From Streptomyces sp. NBC_01478 (GTDB lineage Bacteria; Actinomycetota; Actinomycetes; Streptomycetales; Streptomycetaceae), in the NCBI RefSeq assembly GCF_036227225.1, contig NZ_CP109444.1, positions 6,119,501 to 6,183,500 of the forward strand: DNA of 64,000 nucleotides, written 5' to 3'. The notes under the pieces are model-generated. The model did no database searches, was not told the origin of the DNA, and was given only the letters and a program-made list of their open reading frames with translations. Below, piece by piece: positions 26,410 to 33,817 of the stretch (positions are counted from its first letter, which is position 1; every line of letters starts with the position of its first letter). Made by a program: the position numbers and the translations under genes.

Positions 26410-26475
26410 ATGAAGCGCGCCAAGCCGTTCCCGTCCGCCTGGACGACGACGCCGGAGAGTGTCCCGGCGCGCTGA
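26410..26475 (+). CDS. Threonine leader peptide (21 aa)
   Basis: ATG at 26410 to TGA at 26473 codes for a 21-residue peptide with three consecutive Thr codons, ACG ACG ACG (26443-26451), in the context AWTTTPE. It lies 97 nt upstream of a threonyl-tRNA synthetase gene and just ahead of a perfect terminator hairpin. No Shine-Dalgarno is present; TACCGT at 26397-26402 could be a -10 box, giving a leaderless mRNA starting at the ATG. It would serve as the sensor of charged tRNA-Thr in ribosome-mediated attenuation. Confidence 0.75.
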   Translation: MKRAKPFPSAWTTTPESVPAR

Positions 26476-26519
26476 CTGCTGACCCAAGTCGAAGCCCCGG
26501 GGCGAGTGCCCCGGGGCTT
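26461..26519 (+). terminator. Attenuator: terminator hairpin with competing antiterminator
   Basis: The terminator is AAGCCCCGGGGC (26492-26503), loop GAGT, GCCCCGGGGCTT (26508-26519), then TGTCGTC. GTCCCGG at 26461-26467, just beyond the Thr codons, can pair over 7 bp (one G-U) with CCGGGGC at 26497-26503, the distal part of the terminator's left arm. A ribosome stalled on the Thr codons would leave 26461-26467 free and favour this antiterminator, while one reaching the stop at 26473 would cover it. The pairing is my reading, not a computed fold. Confidence 0.72.
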
Positions 26520-26571
26520 TGTCGTCGCGCGGTGCTCGCCTCTCGGCCCTTTGTCCCGCGAGGAGTTCACC

Positions 26572-27801
26572 ATGTACGACCACCGACGTCTCGGCCGCGA
26601 ACTCGGCCTGTTCGACACCGACCCGCTGATGGGTGCGGGACTGCCGTACTGGCTGCCCGACGGTGCGACCGTGCGGCATGAACTGGAGGAGTACGTACGG
26701 GAGTTGGAGCGCGCGGCCGGATACCGGCACGTGTACTCGCCGGTCCTCGGCAAGCGGGAGCTGTACGAGATATCCGGGCACTGGTCGCACTACAGCGACG
26801 ACATGTTCCCGCCGATGGAACTGGGCGCGGAGCAGGTCGTCCTGCGCCCCAGCCTCTGTCCCCACCATGCCCTCATCTACCGTTCCCGCTCGCACAGTTA
26901 CCGCGAACTGCCCCTCCGTATCGCCGAGTTGGGCGGCATGTACCGCTCCGAACTCTCCGGTGTGCTCGGCGGACTGACCCGCGTCCGCGCCATCCAGCTC
27001 AACGACGCGCACATCTTCTGCACCCTGGACCAGGCCGTCGAGGAGGCCCGCACCGCCCTCGCCCTCATCGCCCGCGCCTACGCCGACCTCGGCATCCGCG
27101 CCTCCCGCTACCGCCTCTCCCTGCCGGGTGAGGACGTCTCCGCCGAGGGCGGCAAGTACGTTGCCGATCCGGCCCTTTGGGAGCGGGCCACCGCGCTGCT
27201 GAGGGAGGTCCTGGACGGATCGGGTGTCGCCTACGAGTCCGCCGCGGGCGAAGCCGCCTTCTACGGCCCGAAGATCGACGTCCAGATCGCGGACGCGGCC
27301 GGCCGCGAGGCCACCCTCTCCACCGTCCAGATCGACTTCCACCAGCCCGAACGCTTCGACCTGCACTACATCGGAGCCGACGGCGCGAAACACCGGCCGG
27401 TGATGGTGCACCGCAGCATCATCGGGAGTGTGGAACGGGCGGTGGCGCATCTGCTGGAGGAGCACGGGGGCGCGTTCCCGCCGTGGCTGGCGCCGGTGCA
27501 GTTGGTGGTCCTGCCGGTGTCGGAGGCGCAGGCGGCACAGGCGTACGACCTCGTGGAGCAGGCCCGCGCCCGCGGACTGCGCGCCGAGGTGTCCGTCGAG
27601 GGCAGCCTCGGCGCCCGGGTCCGGGCGGCACGACTCGTCCCGTACCAGGCGGTGATCGGTGAACGGGAGGCCGCCGCGGACCTGGTCGCCGTACGACTGC
27701 GGGACGGTCGCCGTGTCGAACCGCTGTCGTCCGCCGGACTCCTGCACGCCGTCGGCGCGCGGGTCGAGGCGCGCGGCACCGCGCTGTGGGCGGATGCGTA
27801 A
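26572..27801 (+). CDS. thrS: Threonyl-tRNA synthetase lacking TGS and editing domains
   Basis: 409 aa from ATG at 26572, with GAGGAG upstream. It comprises only the class II catalytic core (residues ~20-305) and anticodon-binding domain (~310-405). A housekeeping ThrRS is ~650-700 aa because of N-terminal TGS and N2 editing domains, which are absent here. All three zinc ligands of ThrRS are in place: Cys in RPSLCPHH, His in LNDAHIFC, His in VMVHRSIIGS. Motif 2 and motif 3 (SVERAVAHLLEE) are present, so it should aminoacylate tRNA-Thr without proofreading Ser-tRNA. Expression is probably induced on Thr limitation through the upstream leader. Such paralogues can also protect against ThrRS inhibitors such as borrelidin. 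Confidence 0.93.
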   Translation: MYDHRRLGRELGLFDTDPLMGAGLPYWLPDGATVRHELEEYVRELERAAGYRHVYSPVLGKRELYEISGHWSHYSDDMFPPMELGAEQVVLRPSLCPHHALIYRSRSHSYRELPLRIAELGGMYRSELSGVLGGLTRVRAIQLNDAHIFCTLDQAVEEARTALALIARAYADLGIRASRYRLSLPGEDVSAEGGKYVADPALWERATALLREVLDGSGVAYESAAGEAAFYGPKIDVQIADAAGREATLSTVQIDFHQPERFDLHYIGADGAKHRPVMVHRSIIGSVERAVAHLLEEHGGAFPPWLAPVQLVVLPVSEAQAAQAYDLVEQARARGLRAEVSVEGSLGARVRAARLVPYQAVIGEREAAADLVAVRLRDGRRVEPLSSAGLLHAVGARVEARGTALWADA

Positions 27802-27844
27802 GGTCACCAGTGATCCGCCGAACCGTCCCCGAGAGGAGCCTGCC

Positions 27845-28804
27845 GTGACCGGTCAGCCCATCCCCGTGATCATCGACTGCGACACGGGGGTCGACGACGC
27901 CCTGGCGCTGCTGTTCGCCGTCCGGCACCCAGGCCTGGACCTGCGCGCGGTCACTTGTGTCGCGGGGAACACGGACGTGGACCAGGTCGTACGGAACACG
28001 CTGATCGTCCTGGACCACGCCGGTGCCGGAGACATCCCGGTCGCGCGCGGTGCGGCCCGGCCGCTGATCGAACCGGCGCGGTCGGCCGCGCACGTCCACG
28101 GGCAGGACGGCATGGGTGACATGGGGCTGCCGGACTCCGCACGTACGCCCGTCGACGTGGACGCGGTGACCCTGCTGCGCCGCGAGATCCTGGCCTCTCC
28201 CCGCCCGGTCACCCTCATCCCCACCGCCCCGCTGACGAACATCGCGCTGCTCCTGCGGACGTTCCCCGAGGTCACCCGCAACATCGAGCGGATCGTGTTC
28301 ATGGGCGGCGCGGTGGCGGTCGGGAACGCCACGCCGGTCGCGGAGTTCAACGTGTGGCACGACCCGGAGGCGGCGGCGATCCTGCTCACCGCGGGGGTGC
28401 CGATCACGATGTACGGGCTGGACGTGTTCGAGCGCGTCCAGGTACCGGCCGCCGACGTGCAGCGCCTGCGGGAGAGTTCGGCACCCCGGCTGAAGCTGGC
28501 CGGCGACCTCCTCGCCCACCGCGACCCGGTCGCCTCCGGCGACCCCACGCCCACCGGCGGCCTCGGCGACGCGGGCGCGGTGTGCGCGGTCGCCGACCCG
28601 GGCGGCCTCACCACCCGCCTCCTGCCGGTCGAGGTCTCCCTCGCCCCCGGCCCGTCCCGCGGCCAGACGATCGTCGACCGGCGCCCGCGCCACGGCGAGT
28701 CCGAGATTCACGACGGGGCACGCGAACAGGCCCTGGTGGACGTGGGGTTGGACGTGGATGTGGAGCGGTACGTGAAGCTGTGGCTGGGGACGGTCGAGGC
28801 GTAG
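27845..28804 (+). CDS. Inosine-uridine-preferring nucleoside hydrolase family
   Basis: 319 aa from GTG at 27845 with GAGAGGAG upstream. The N-terminal DCDTGVDDA motif binds the catalytic calcium and activates water; NTDVDQVVRN, TLIPTAPLTNIA, MGGAV and EFNVWHDPEAA complete the family signature. It cleaves the N-glycosidic bond of ribonucleosides for salvage. It lies 43 nt after the ThrRS gene and may be co-transcribed with it, sharing the attenuator. A strong terminator follows. Confidence 0.94.
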   Translation: MTGQPIPVIIDCDTGVDDALALLFAVRHPGLDLRAVTCVAGNTDVDQVVRNTLIVLDHAGAGDIPVARGAARPLIEPARSAAHVHGQDGMGDMGLPDSARTPVDVDAVTLLRREILASPRPVTLIPTAPLTNIALLLRTFPEVTRNIERIVFMGGAVAVGNATPVAEFNVWHDPEAAAILLTAGVPITMYGLDVFERVQVPAADVQRLRESSAPRLKLAGDLLAHRDPVASGDPTPTGGLGDAGAVCAVADPGGLTTRLLPVEVSLAPGPSRGQTIVDRRPRHGESEIHDGAREQALVDVGLDVDVERYVKLWLGTVEA

Positions 28805-28829
28805 GGGCGTAGGGGGGGGTAGGACGGCA

Positions 28830-28870
28830 GACGCCGGGCCGGGATCTTGTCCCGGCCCGGCGTCTTGTTT
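28830..28870. terminator. Bidirectional terminator
   Basis: Perfect 14-bp stem GACGCCGGGCCGGG / CCCGGCCCGGCGTC with loop ATCTTGT, then TTGTTT on the plus strand. It separates the nucleoside hydrolase gene from the convergent surface-protein gene. Confidence 0.9.
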
Positions 28871-28897
28871 ACTGCGCGCTACTCGCTCGACCTGGGG

Positions 28898-29839
28898 TTA
28901 CGACTGCGCAGCCCGCCGGCGACGCGTCGCGACCACGATCGCCGCCCCGCCCGCCAGCAGGACCGCGGCCCCGCCGACCAGCGCGCCGGTGTTGCTGCCG
29001 CCGCCGGTCTCCGCGAGGTCACCACCGCCACCGCCGTTGGGCGAGGGGGCCGCCGGGGGAGTGGTCGACTCGGAGTCGGACGGGGTCGGGGTGGCGGACT
29101 CCGGGGTCGACTCGGAGGCGCTCGGGGTCGGGGTCGAGGACTCCGACGCGGGCGGGGTGGACTCCGGGGCCGACGGGGGGACCGAGGCCGGGGCCGACGG
29201 GGACGGGGGCTGGGACTCGGTGGTCGTGCAGTCCTTCGTGCCGCCGTTCCAGGCCGCGATCAGCTTGTCCTTGATGACCGTGTGGTCGGGGCCCTTGGGC
29301 AGGTCGCCGTGAACGAGGCCGTCGCCGGCGGCGGGGTTGCCGTCGTACTTGACCGCGCCGCGGTAGAGGTCGATCTGCGCGAAGCAGCCCTCGTCCGGCA
29401 CCGCGATGTCGAGCGAGTCGGTCTGGCCCTTCTTCACGGTCACCGTGTCGAAGTCGACGAAGACCTGCTGGCCGGAGGTGGCGAAGGTCGGGCCGTGCGC
29501 GATGTACGAGGCGAGCGAGGCGGTGCAGGTGGCGGCGTCACCGGCGGTGCGGACCTTGATGTGGACCTTGCCGTCGTCGGTGGGCTTCAGGTTCTGGTCG
29601 TCGACCTTGACGGAGGGGAAGAAGTCCGTGCCGTTCAGCGAGAACTGGCAGCCCTCGGTCTCGGTGACCGTGCCGGCGCCGGAGCCGGGCCGGTAGTGGC
29701 CGCCGGACTCCCAGCCGTCACCGCCGCCGCCGTGGGCCCAGGCACCGGAGGCGGCGCCGACGGAGGCTGCGGCGAGGGCGAGGGAGGCGGCGCCTGTCCC
29801 CAACAGGCGACGCACGGTGACACGACTCGCTATGGACAT
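28898..29839 (-). CDS. LAETG-anchored cell-surface protein
   Basis: 313 aa from ATG at 29839. Signal peptide residues 1-37 (RRLLGTGAASLALAAA core, GAWA cleavage). The mature N-terminal domain (~40-205) is beta-rich with two to four Cys (EGCQFS, ATCTAS, EGCFAQ, KDCTTT). A Ser/Thr/Pro/Glu-rich stalk (~210-275) spans the wall. The C-terminus has the sortase signal LAETGGGS, a hydrophobic helix and a basic tail RRRR. LAXTG is the class E sortase signal of Streptomyces chaplins and pilus-like proteins. Ligand unknown. The promoter region is shared with the GH13 gene. Confidence 0.92.
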   Translation of the reverse strand: MSIASRVTVRRLLGTGAASLALAAASVGAASGAWAHGGGGDGWESGGHYRPGSGAGTVTETEGCQFSLNGTDFFPSVKVDDQNLKPTDDGKVHIKVRTAGDAATCTASLASYIAHGPTFATSGQQVFVDFDTVTVKKGQTDSLDIAVPDEGCFAQIDLYRGAVKYDGNPAAGDGLVHGDLPKGPDHTVIKDKLIAAWNGGTKDCTTTESQPPSPSAPASVPPSAPESTPPASESSTPTPSASESTPESATPTPSDSESTTPPAAPSPNGGGGGDLAETGGGSNTGALVGGAAVLLAGGAAIVVATRRRRAAQS

Positions 29840-29944
29840 ACTTATCCCATCTTGGCCTGGCAAAGAGTGGAGGAGCTGAGCAGCGAAGGAAACACCGGGC
29901 TCATTGGTCACATGCGCCACAGCGTGTGCACATCGTGGGTCTAC

Positions 29945-29967
29945 CGGAAGTTGACTGTCAACTTCCG
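29945..29967. promoter_or_regulatory. Perfect 11-bp palindrome in divergent promoter region
   Basis: CGGAAGTTGAC - T - GTCAACTTCCG, perfect dyad. It lies 31 nt upstream of the GH13 start and 105 nt upstream of the surface-protein start. It includes TTGAC on both strands, so it may overlap a -35 element. Likely a repressor operator, for example of a LacI-type sugar regulator; no regulator gene is adjacent. Confidence 0.6.
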
Positions 29968-29998
29968 TCAGCGCAGCGGGAATTCATAAGGAGACCAC

Positions 29999-31651
29999 GT
30001 GACCGACCTGTCCTCCCATGACCCGAACTGGTGGCGGCAAGCCGTCGTCTACCAGGTCTATCCGCGCAGTTTCGCCGACGCGGACGGGGACGGTCTCGGC
30101 GATCTCAAGGGCGTCACCGAGCGCCTCACCCACCTCGCCGCCCTCGGCGTCGACGCCCTCTGGCTCAGCCCCTTCTACCCCTCCGAACTCGCCGACGGCG
30201 GCTACGACGTCGCCGACTACCGCGATGTCGACCCGCGCCTGGGCACCCTCGACGACTTCGACGCGATGGTGGCCGAGGCCCACCGGCTGGGCCTGAAGGT
30301 GATGGTCGACATCGTGCCCAACCACACCTCGCGGCTGCACAGTTGGTTCCAGGAGGCGCTGGCCGCCGGCCCTGGTTCCGCCGCCCGCGGCCGCTATGTG
30401 TTCCGCGACGGACGCGGCGAGCACGGTGAACTCCCGCCCACCGACTGGCCGTCCGTCTTCGGCGGCAGCGCGTGGAGGCAACTGCCCGACGGCCAGTGGT
30501 ACTTGCACCTCTTCACCCCCGAACAGCCCGACCTCGACTGGGACAACGAGGAGGTGAGGGACGACTTCCGCACCACGCTCCGCTTCTGGTCGGACCGAGG
30601 CGTCGACGGCTTCCGCGTGGACGTGGCCCACGCCCTGGCCAAGGACCTCACCGAGCCGCTGCGCGACATCGGCCCGCTCGCGGCGAACGCCGAGGCGATC
30701 CTCGACTCGATCCCGCCCGGCACCCACCCCTACTACGACCGCGACGCGGTCCACGAGATCTACCGCGACTGGCGGCGCACGGTCTTCGACACCTACACCC
30801 CGCCCCGCATGGCGGTCGCCGAGGCCTGGGTCCCGGCCGCCCGCCGCGCCCTGTACGCCCGCCCCGACGAACTCGGCCAGGCCTTCAACTTCGAGTACCT
30901 GAAGGCTGGTTGGGACGCGGACGAACTGCGCGAGGTGATAACCGGCTCGCTCGCGACGGCCCGCGCGGCAGGCGCGTCGGCCACCTGGGTGCTGTCCAAC
31001 CACGACGTCGTACGCCACGCATCGCGCCTGATGCTGCCCCCGGGCACGGACCCCAACACCTGGCTCCTGTCCAACGGCCGCACGCCACCCGTCGATACGG
31101 CGGCGGGCCTGCGCCGAGCCCGGGCCGCGACCCTGCTGATGCTGGCGCTGCCGGGTTCGTCGTACGTCTACCAGGGCGAGGAACTCGGTCTGCCCGAGGT
31201 CGCCGACCTGCCCGTGGAGGTCCTCCAGGACCCCATCTGGGAGCAACAGGGCCACACCCACAAGGGCCGCGACGGCTGCCGGGTGCCGATCCCCTGGACG
31301 CGGACCGGTCCGTCGTACGGCTTCGGGCCGGGTCCCGCGTGGCTGCCGCAGCCGGCGAGTTTCGGGTCGTACGCCGTCGAGGCACAGGACGGGACGGAGG
31401 GCTCGACCCTGGAGCTCTACCGCAGGGCATTGCGGCTGCGCCGCAAGCTGCTCGAAGGGGAGTCGCTGACCTGGGCCCCCGAAAGCCCGCCCGGGGTGCT
31501 GCAGTTCGCACGCTCCGAGGGCTGGCGGTGTGTCACCAACCTGTCGGACGTGCCGGTCGCCCTGCCGCCGGGGGAGGTGCTGCTGAGCAGCGAACCGGCG
31601 GCAGGGGGCGGTGAGTTGGGTCCTGACACGACCGTGTGGCTGGGGGCGTAG
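29999..31651 (+). CDS. GH13 alpha-glucosidase / oligo-1,6-glucosidase
   Basis: 550 aa from GTG at 29999 with AAGGAG upstream. GH13 conserved regions in order: VDIVPNHTS, GVDGFRVDVAHAL (Asp nucleophile), RMAVAEAWV (Glu acid/base), and LSNHDVVRHAS (transition-state Asp). The start NWWRQAVVYQVYPRSF and the QVYPRSF strand are typical of intracellular alpha-glucosidases. There is no signal peptide, so it hydrolyses imported oligosaccharides such as maltose- or isomaltose-type sugars. No transporter gene is adjacent. The palindrome 32 nt upstream is a probable control site. Confidence 0.95.
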   Translation: MTDLSSHDPNWWRQAVVYQVYPRSFADADGDGLGDLKGVTERLTHLAALGVDALWLSPFYPSELADGGYDVADYRDVDPRLGTLDDFDAMVAEAHRLGLKVMVDIVPNHTSRLHSWFQEALAAGPGSAARGRYVFRDGRGEHGELPPTDWPSVFGGSAWRQLPDGQWYLHLFTPEQPDLDWDNEEVRDDFRTTLRFWSDRGVDGFRVDVAHALAKDLTEPLRDIGPLAANAEAILDSIPPGTHPYYDRDAVHEIYRDWRRTVFDTYTPPRMAVAEAWVPAARRALYARPDELGQAFNFEYLKAGWDADELREVITGSLATARAAGASATWVLSNHDVVRHASRLMLPPGTDPNTWLLSNGRTPPVDTAAGLRRARAATLLMLALPGSSYVYQGEELGLPEVADLPVEVLQDPIWEQQGHTHKGRDGCRVPIPWTRTGPSYGFGPGPAWLPQPASFGSYAVEAQDGTEGSTLELYRRALRLRRKLLEGESLTWAPESPPGVLQFARSEGWRCVTNLSDVPVALPPGEVLLSSEPAAGGGELGPDTTVWLGA

Positions 31652-31668
31652 CGCGCTCTGCGGCGCGC

Positions 31669-32433
31669 TCACCCCACGGTCGGGGTCTGGGTGGCGCTGG
31701 GTGACGCCTCGCCCGGCAGGACCGGCGGCTGGGTGGTGCTGTTCACCGGCGGGGTGAGCACCACCTCCGGCTGGCCGGCGGCCGGCGGCGGCGGGGTCAG
31801 GTCCACGGCCGGCAGCTTCGGCGGGGTCGTCTCCTGGAAGAGGACCTGGCTGAAGTTGACCAGTCCGGTGTCCTCCATCACCGTGATGTGGTCCAGAACC
31901 GTCGCGTTGGCCTGGTTGGCCAGGACCCGCACCAGGGTGTTCTCGGTCGTCCCGCGGATCTTCGCGATGGTGGCGAAGATCGAACCGTGCGTGACCCGCA
32001 GGATGTTGGCGAAGTCCGTGTCGAACTGCTTGCCGCTGTCCGCGTTCAGGGTGTTGATGAATCCCTGTTGCTGCGGGCTGGGCTGGTTCGGGATCGTGAT
32101 GTTGAGCATGGGTGCGATCTTGCGGACGGTGGAGTCCAGCGCCGCGTGCCCGTCGATGAGGTGCTTGCTCGCGGTGATGACCGCTGGGCTCGCCCCCTTC
32201 TTCAGTCCTATCTGCCCGACGGGGTACTCCCACAGCCCTGCCGCGCGCACCTTGACCACGAAGTCCCGGTCGGCCTCGGTCAGCGGCCCCCACTGCGTGT
32301 TGGCGATCACGCGTGCGGGAGCGCTGGAGACCGTGGTCACGCCCAGCATTGCCGGATAGGCCAGTGCGACGAGGGTCAGGCTGAGGGCACCCCCAACAAC
32401 CATCGTTCCCGTCGCGTTCCGCGAAAAGCGCAC
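31669..32433 (-). CDS. DUF4142 secreted/periplasmic-type protein
   Basis: 254 aa from GTG at 32433 with AGGAGG upstream; the longer frame to 33030 has no such site. An N-terminal hydrophobic segment (residues 10-32) acts as signal or anchor. Residues ~48-200 form the DUF4142 four-helix, ferritin-like domain (LTEADRDFVVKVRAAGLWEYP start, GHAALDSTVRKIA). The C-terminal 55 residues are Pro/Thr-rich and wall-spanning. Function of DUF4142 is unknown. It is tail-to-tail with the GH13 gene. Confidence 0.9.
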   Translation of the reverse strand: MRFSRNATGTMVVGGALSLTLVALAYPAMLGVTTVSSAPARVIANTQWGPLTEADRDFVVKVRAAGLWEYPVGQIGLKKGASPAVITASKHLIDGHAALDSTVRKIAPMLNITIPNQPSPQQQGFINTLNADSGKQFDTDFANILRVTHGSIFATIAKIRGTTENTLVRVLANQANATVLDHITVMEDTGLVNFSQVLFQETTPPKLPAVDLTPPPPAAGQPEVVLTPPVNSTTQPPVLPGEASPSATQTPTVG

Positions 32434-32702
32434 CGTACCTCCTGTGTCGTGGACCGCCCGTCGGCGGTACGGACAGTCATCAGTACGGATCGGGGGAGCG
32501 CGCGAAGTCTTTGGTTTTGGTAAAGCCGGAGTGGGGCGCGTCACAAGTGGCGGGTGGTACTTCCGGATAAGTGCGGGGTTGGGGCATCCCGGGGCGGCGG
32601 GGTTCGACTCACCCTCCGCACCCGTCCGGAGCAGCGCCGCCGGCGCCAGGACCGTAGAGCCACGGCCCGGGCGCCGACGGCGCTGCTCCTCGGTTCGTCG
32701 GC
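32434..32702. other. Intergenic region with terminator-like hairpin
   Basis: 269 nt. It holds the DUF4142 promoter region and, at 32629-32688, a long imperfect stem GAGCAGCGCCG...CGGCGCTGCTC with inner GGCGCC/GGCGCC, just after the AhpD-like gene stop; probably that gene's terminator. No other gene is visible. Confidence 0.65.
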
Positions 32703-33176
32703 CTAGGCGTACTGGCCGGGCTTGTAGTCTCCGGCGGGCATCGTGAGCATGACGTTCATGCGGTTGAAGCTGTTGATGAGGGCGATCAGCGAGACGAGCG
32801 CCATGAGCTGGTCCTCGTCGTAGTGCTTGGCCGCGTTGGCCCACACCTCGTCCGACACCCCGCCGGACGCGTCCGCGATCCGGGTCCCTTCCTCGGTCAG
32901 CTCCAGCGCGGCCCGCTCCGCGTCGGTGAACACGGTCGCCTCGCGCCACACGGCGACAAGGTTGAGCCGTACCGAGGTCTCGCCCGCGGCCGCCGCGTCC
33001 TTGGTGTGCATGTCGGTGCAGAACCCGCACCCGTTGATCTGGCTCGCCCGGATCTTCACGAGTTCCTGAGTGACGGGAGGCAGCGACGATTCCTCGATGA
33101 CCTTGCCCGCGGCGACGAAGTGCTTCAGGGCCTTGCCGGCGAGGGGGCTGGCGAAGGGGTTCAGTCGAGCACCCAT
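32703..33176 (-). CDS. AhpD-like carboxymuconolactone decarboxylase family protein
   Basis: 157 aa, ATG at 33176 with GAGGAG upstream. The CMD domain carries the redox-active motif CGFCTDMH (CxxCxxxH) in the alkylhydroperoxidase AhpD order, followed by TDAERAALELTE and ALINSFNRMNVML. AhpD-type proteins reduce peroxides with a thiol partner; this single-domain member may act as a general peroxidase. The neighbour downstream on the same strand is DUF4142, which is separated by a hairpin. Confidence 0.93.
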   Translation of the reverse strand: MGARLNPFASPLAGKALKHFVAAGKVIEESSLPPVTQELVKIRASQINGCGFCTDMHTKDAAAAGETSVRLNLVAVWREATVFTDAERAALELTEEGTRIADASGGVSDEVWANAAKHYDEDQLMALVSLIALINSFNRMNVMLTMPAGDYKPGQYA

Positions 33177-33285
33177 GGTGGGCTCCTCTGTTCTGTCACG
33201 GCTGGTGGTTACACAGCTCTGACGGAACGACCCCCTGCGAATGTGACAGCCCTGATTGTGAGCTGGATCTCGCCGGGTGGTTATG

Positions 33286-33312
33286 GGTGGGGTGGGGGTG
33301 GAGGGTGCGGGT
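33286..33312 (+). other. G-quadruplex-prone G-run cluster
   Basis: Plus strand reads GGGTGGGGTGGGGGTGGAGGG followed by TGCGGG, that is four or more G3+ runs spaced by one to three bases. A further GGTGGG-type repeat track runs to about 33365. It borders the decayed DUF5753 gene. Confidence 0.7.
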
Positions 33313-33364
33313 GTGTATCGCCTGGGTGAGGTGGGTGAGGTGGGTGGGGGTGGTGGTGAGTGTG

Positions 33365-33541
33365 GTGGTGTGCGACCCAGGAGTCCGGCTCAGCGGGCGG
33401 CAGTTCGGGAACCATGTACGAGAAGACGGCCCGCGCGTAGTCCTCGGTCTGGAGTATCCCCGGCACGTGCGCCGTGCCGATGACCCGCAGGAATCTCGCG
33501 TGATGCTCAAGCTCCGACAAATCCAGGAAGTCGCCGGACAT
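33365..33541 (-). pseudogene. Remnant of DUF5753 (XRE-type) regulator
   Basis: The minus-strand frame reads LDLSELEHHARFLRVIG then HVPGILQTEDYARAVF, which is the opening of the DUF5753 domain found C-terminal to XRE helix-turn-helix domains. The HTH is missing upstream, and the frame runs into His/Pro low complexity downstream (translation of the GGTGGG track). It is a fragment, not a functional gene. Confidence 0.75.
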
Positions 33542-33737
33542 CCTCCGCATCGGCGCCTGGGACGCCAACCCCGAACCCCCGCAGCCACCAGGTGAGTTGA
33601 CGTCCGTCGCCGATCTGGAGGAGGGGCGCGGGCTCGCCCTCGTCAAAGCCTGCGCGAACCAGTGGGGCTGGCAGCCGCTGTCCAGGAACGGTCACCGGGG
33701 CAGGTACGTCTGGTGCGAACTGGGCGGCGCGGCCTGA
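33504..33737 (+). pseudogene. Remnant of RsbW-like HATPase (ATP-binding) gene
   Basis: The plus frame contains RIGAWDANPEPP, LEEGRGLALVKA and GRYVWCELG, the C-terminal part of the small Streptomyces ATP-binding (anti-sigma-factor-like) proteins. The N-terminal half, including the N-box, is missing, and a stop lies just before at 33501. It overlaps the DUF5753 fragment on the other strand. The two families normally sit together in whiJ-type loci. Confidence 0.7.
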
Positions 33738-33817
33738 ACGTTCCTCCGCCCCTCGAAAGAGTGAACGACCCCGAATCGGCCGGACAGCCCGGTCCTTGAT
33801 CCACCTAGGTTGCGCAC

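Noticed and set aside
30394..32293. Minus-strand frame of 769 codons across the GH13 gene
   Set aside because: Antisense shadow of the GH13 gene; the true gene in that direction is DUF4142 (31669-32433) in a different frame.
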